A stretch of 7,891 nt of DNA from contig DNDT01000380.1 in the NCBI GenBank assembly GCA_003487525.1, positions 1-7,891 on the forward strand, read 5' to 3'. The translations under genes were made by a program, and so were the position numbers. The notes beneath the pieces are model-generated. The model searched no databases. It was not told where the DNA came from and was given only the letters and a program-made list of their open reading frames with translations. The stretch's first letter is position 1; each line of letters opens with the position of its first letter. This document shows, one piece after another, positions 5,996 to 7,891 of this stretch. Source of the stretch: Flavobacteriales bacterium. Lineage in GTDB: Bacteria > Bacteroidota > Bacteroidia > Flavobacteriales_E > Vicingaceae.

Positions 5996-7753
5996 CCCCA
6001 TAATCAGTACATCGTCCAACTGGTCATTTTTTCCCTTCCATGTTTCAAAAGTGCTGTTCAGAAGTCGTTTTTGTTCTTCCGGTTCTTTGGTTGAACATTT
6101 TATCAGCAGGTCCTTGAATTGAGGCAGGTTGAATTTCTCACTCATGGCACCTCCAAACTGGTCCATGTATCCGTCACTGAAAAGGTAGAAGGTAGATCCG
6201 TTTTCAATGAGTACCCTGGTTGTTTTGAACGATTTACTGTATCCATCTTTTTTTCGCAAGGCCCTGCCCCCTATTGAATGAATATCTGCCCGGATCAGTT
6301 CCAGTTTTCCGTTGGTTATTTTAATCATGTGATTTTTCGCGCCGGCAAATTCAAGCGACTTGTTTTTTCTATCGATGACAACCAAAGCCATGTCCATTCC
6401 ATCCTGAGCTTGCTTGCCACCGACGTCTTGTTGCAAAGCCGCAAGGACTCCCTTGTGCAATTCTTCAAGGATAATTGAGGGATCGGTTGTTTTTTTATTG
6501 TTTACGATTTCATTGAGCAGGGTGTTTCCAATCATGCTGATAAAAGCGCCCGGGACACCATGTCCGGTACAATCAATGGCGGAGGCAACAATCTTTTCAT
6601 TCACCCTGGATACCCAGTAAAAATCACCGCTGACGATGTCTCTCGGTCTGAACATCAGAAATAACTCGGGCAGAATAGACCTCAATTCCTCTTCACTTTT
6701 CAAAATTGAGCCCTGAATCCGGTTTGCATAATTTATCCCTTCGGTGATGGTTCTGTTTTTTTCCGCAAGAAGCAGATTTGTTTTCGCCTTATCCCGGTAA
6801 AAATAGAATACCACCCCTATCACCAGGACGAGAAGGATCATGCAAATGACGTAAAACGTAATAAGGCGGCTTTGAAGGCTTAATTCCTTTTTCTGAAAAG
6901 AAATTACTTCCTCGGCACTTTGAAGGTCAATTTCAGCTGCCAGTATTAGTGCTTCCAGGTTTCTGATTCGAAGGCTGTCTTCAGAATTCTGCGCGTTCTT
7001 TTTCAGGTTTTCCAATACGACTTTTGCAGAATCAATTTCAGCCCTCCTGCTTTTCAGCGCACCTTCGGATCTTGTAACCCGTTCCTGATAACTTATTATT
7101 GGTTTTATTTCCGGATCTGGCCCCGGCAAGCTGACACTATCCTTTTTCACTTTGTTCAGCGATAAGGCCGGGCTTTCCGATTCATCACTTTCCAAATTGT
7201 TCTCAACCTCGTGTTCAACGGAGGCAATATTTCTTTTAACCAGCTTCAAACTGAAATCCCTGGAATGCATATTTTTCCTGAAATCCTCATTGGGAATTAG
7301 TTGCAGGTTTCCATTTTTTTCAGAAAATACAAGCTGACCCATATCTTCTTTCAAACTGATGTCGTCCGGAAACGAATCGGCCTTTAACAGAATAAAATCG
7401 AGGTCATTTATCACTGTGCCCTTTTCTCCCTGGCGTAACGGAATGTTCTTTGTGTTTATGTAAAGCGACTTATGATTGTAATCCTCACGTGAGACCGTCA
7501 TTAGATAGTGTTTGTCCCGCTCAAGTTCCAGTGCATAAATCCCGGCAAGATTTGTTTTTACCGTGAACGGCTTATTGTCCAGGGCTACTGTAACATTGAC
7601 ATTGCTCAGAATGACCGGTTTGGTTTTTCGATGATCATTCGTCAACCCCTTGACCTGGCCACTGACGTACACTTTCTGAGAATAGACTTCGTGAGATCGC
7701 AGTGTGAAGTAAAAAAGGCAGAGGAGTGACAAAATAATACGAACGAACCTCAT
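5984..7753 (-). CDS. SpoIIE/PP2C membrane phosphatase with extracytoplasmic carboxypeptidase-regulatory-like domain
   Basis: This 589-residue protein is a second predicted phosphatase for phosphorylated SiaC or a related switch protein. It begins with a signal peptide (about 1-25, ending near EVYSQ). Residues about 28-125 look like an Ig-like carboxypeptidase-regulatory domain: VSGQVKG at the start, a middle strand NVNVTVAL, and the typical TNLAGIYALEL turn. A low-complexity acidic stretch (about 180-210) and a long coiled coil (about 222-297) lead to one transmembrane helix (about 299-318). The cytoplasmic phosphatase domain (about 338-589) keeps the metal-site pattern: Asp377 in GDFYW, Asp394 in DCTGHGVPG, Asp451/454 in DGMDM, Asp527 in FSDGY and Asp580/581 in DQLDD. 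Its catalytic half resembles that of the 2263-4179 phosphatase closely, including the NYANRIQ/TYARRIQ entry and the final WKGK/WKGR segment, while the sensor halves are unrelated. There is no HAMP domain. The ATG fits the signal peptide. An alternative target outside this cluster cannot be excluded. Confidence 0.9.
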   Translation of the reverse strand: MRFVRIILSLLCLFYFTLRSHEVYSQKVYVSGQVKGLTNDHRKTKPVILSNVNVTVALDNKPFTVKTNLAGIYALELERDKHYLMTVSREDYNHKSLYINTKNIPLRQGEKGTVINDLDFILLKADSFPDDISLKEDMGQLVFSEKNGNLQLIPNEDFRKNMHSRDFSLKLVKRNIASVEHEVENNLESDESESPALSLNKVKKDSVSLPGPDPEIKPIISYQERVTRSEGALKSRRAEIDSAKVVLENLKKNAQNSEDSLRIRNLEALILAAEIDLQSAEEVISFQKKELSLQSRLITFYVICMILLVLVIGVVFYFYRDKAKTNLLLAEKNRTITEGINYANRIQGSILKSEEELRSILPELFLMFRPRDIVSGDFYWVSRVNEKIVASAIDCTGHGVPGAFISMIGNTLLNEIVNNKKTTDPSIILEELHKGVLAALQQDVGGKQAQDGMDMALVVIDRKNKSLEFAGAKNHMIKITNGKLELIRADIHSIGGRALRKKDGYSKSFKTTRVLIENGSTFYLFSDGYMDQFGGAMSEKFNLPQFKDLLIKCSTKEPEEQKRLLNSTFETWKGKNDQLDDVLIMGLKF

Positions 7754-7815
7754 CAGTCTTGTTTCTAATTGTTTTTACTGGTTTTTCAGCCTGGCCGATA
7801 ACACATCAGCAGTTG

Positions 7816-7843
7816 CTAAGATAAGAGTTAGAACGTATATAAA
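7816..7843 (-). promoter_or_regulatory. Weak candidate promoter for the second phosphatase gene
   Basis: On the minus strand TTTA (7840-7843) precedes TATCTTAG (7816-7823) by 16 bases. TATCTTAG matches TAnnTTTG at five of six defined positions, but the upstream element is poor and the spacing short. The leader would be about 55-60 bases. The rest of 7754-7891 shows no gene or other recognised element. Confidence 0.2.
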
Positions 7844-7891
7844 CGAGCATCCTTTCATTCCACAACAAGCACATCATTTTGATCCTTATAC

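Noticed and set aside
177..7753. The aminopeptidase as an effector or sensor of the Sia-like module
   Set aside because: It has its own promoter-like box, is separated by the octamer repeat, and no known family relation links M1 peptidases to SiaABC signalling; same strand and adjacency alone are not enough.

Overview
The window looks like a stretch of a Bacteroidota genome, probably from the Cytophagales/Flavobacteriales side of the phylum; genus and species cannot be named. Three things point there. The secreted peptidase ends in a type IX secretion (T9SS) sorting domain. None of the starts has a convincing Shine-Dalgarno sequence. Boxes resembling the Bacteroidota promoter (TTG about 19 bases upstream of TAnnTTTG) lie just upstream of several starts. 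The phosphatases also have the 'DCTGHGVPG' type of SpoIIE/PP2C domain that is abundant in this phylum.

Layout, left to right. Bases 1-176 are non-coding and hold a small GC-rich hairpin. On the minus strand, 177-2156 encodes an exported M1-family zinc aminopeptidase with a T9SS tail. A 106-base gap follows, with a promoter-like box and an 8-bp tandem repeat. On the minus strand, 2263-4179 encodes a membrane SpoIIE-type phosphatase (sensor, HAMP and PP2C domains). A 324-base divergent intergenic region carries promoter-like boxes for both sides. On the plus strand a two-gene operon follows: a SiaB-family kinase made of two tandem GHKL-like domains (4504-5598), and 8 bases later a SiaC-family phosphoprotein (5607-5987). 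Its stop codon overlaps that of a second, minus-strand SpoIIE-type membrane phosphatase (5984-7753), which has a signal peptide, an extracytoplasmic carboxypeptidase-regulatory-like domain, a coiled coil and one transmembrane helix. The last 138 bases are the upstream region of that gene.

The central four genes form one plausible signalling module. In Pseudomonas aeruginosa, SiaB phosphorylates SiaC, the membrane phosphatase SiaA removes that phosphate, and unphosphorylated SiaC activates the diguanylate cyclase SiaD. Here there is one SiaC, one double-domain SiaB and two different SiaA-like phosphatases, each with its own extracytoplasmic region, and no GGDEF protein in view. The inference is a partner switch in which two envelope signals converge on the phosphorylation state of one SiaC protein with an unknown output. 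The aminopeptidase is probably just a neighbour.
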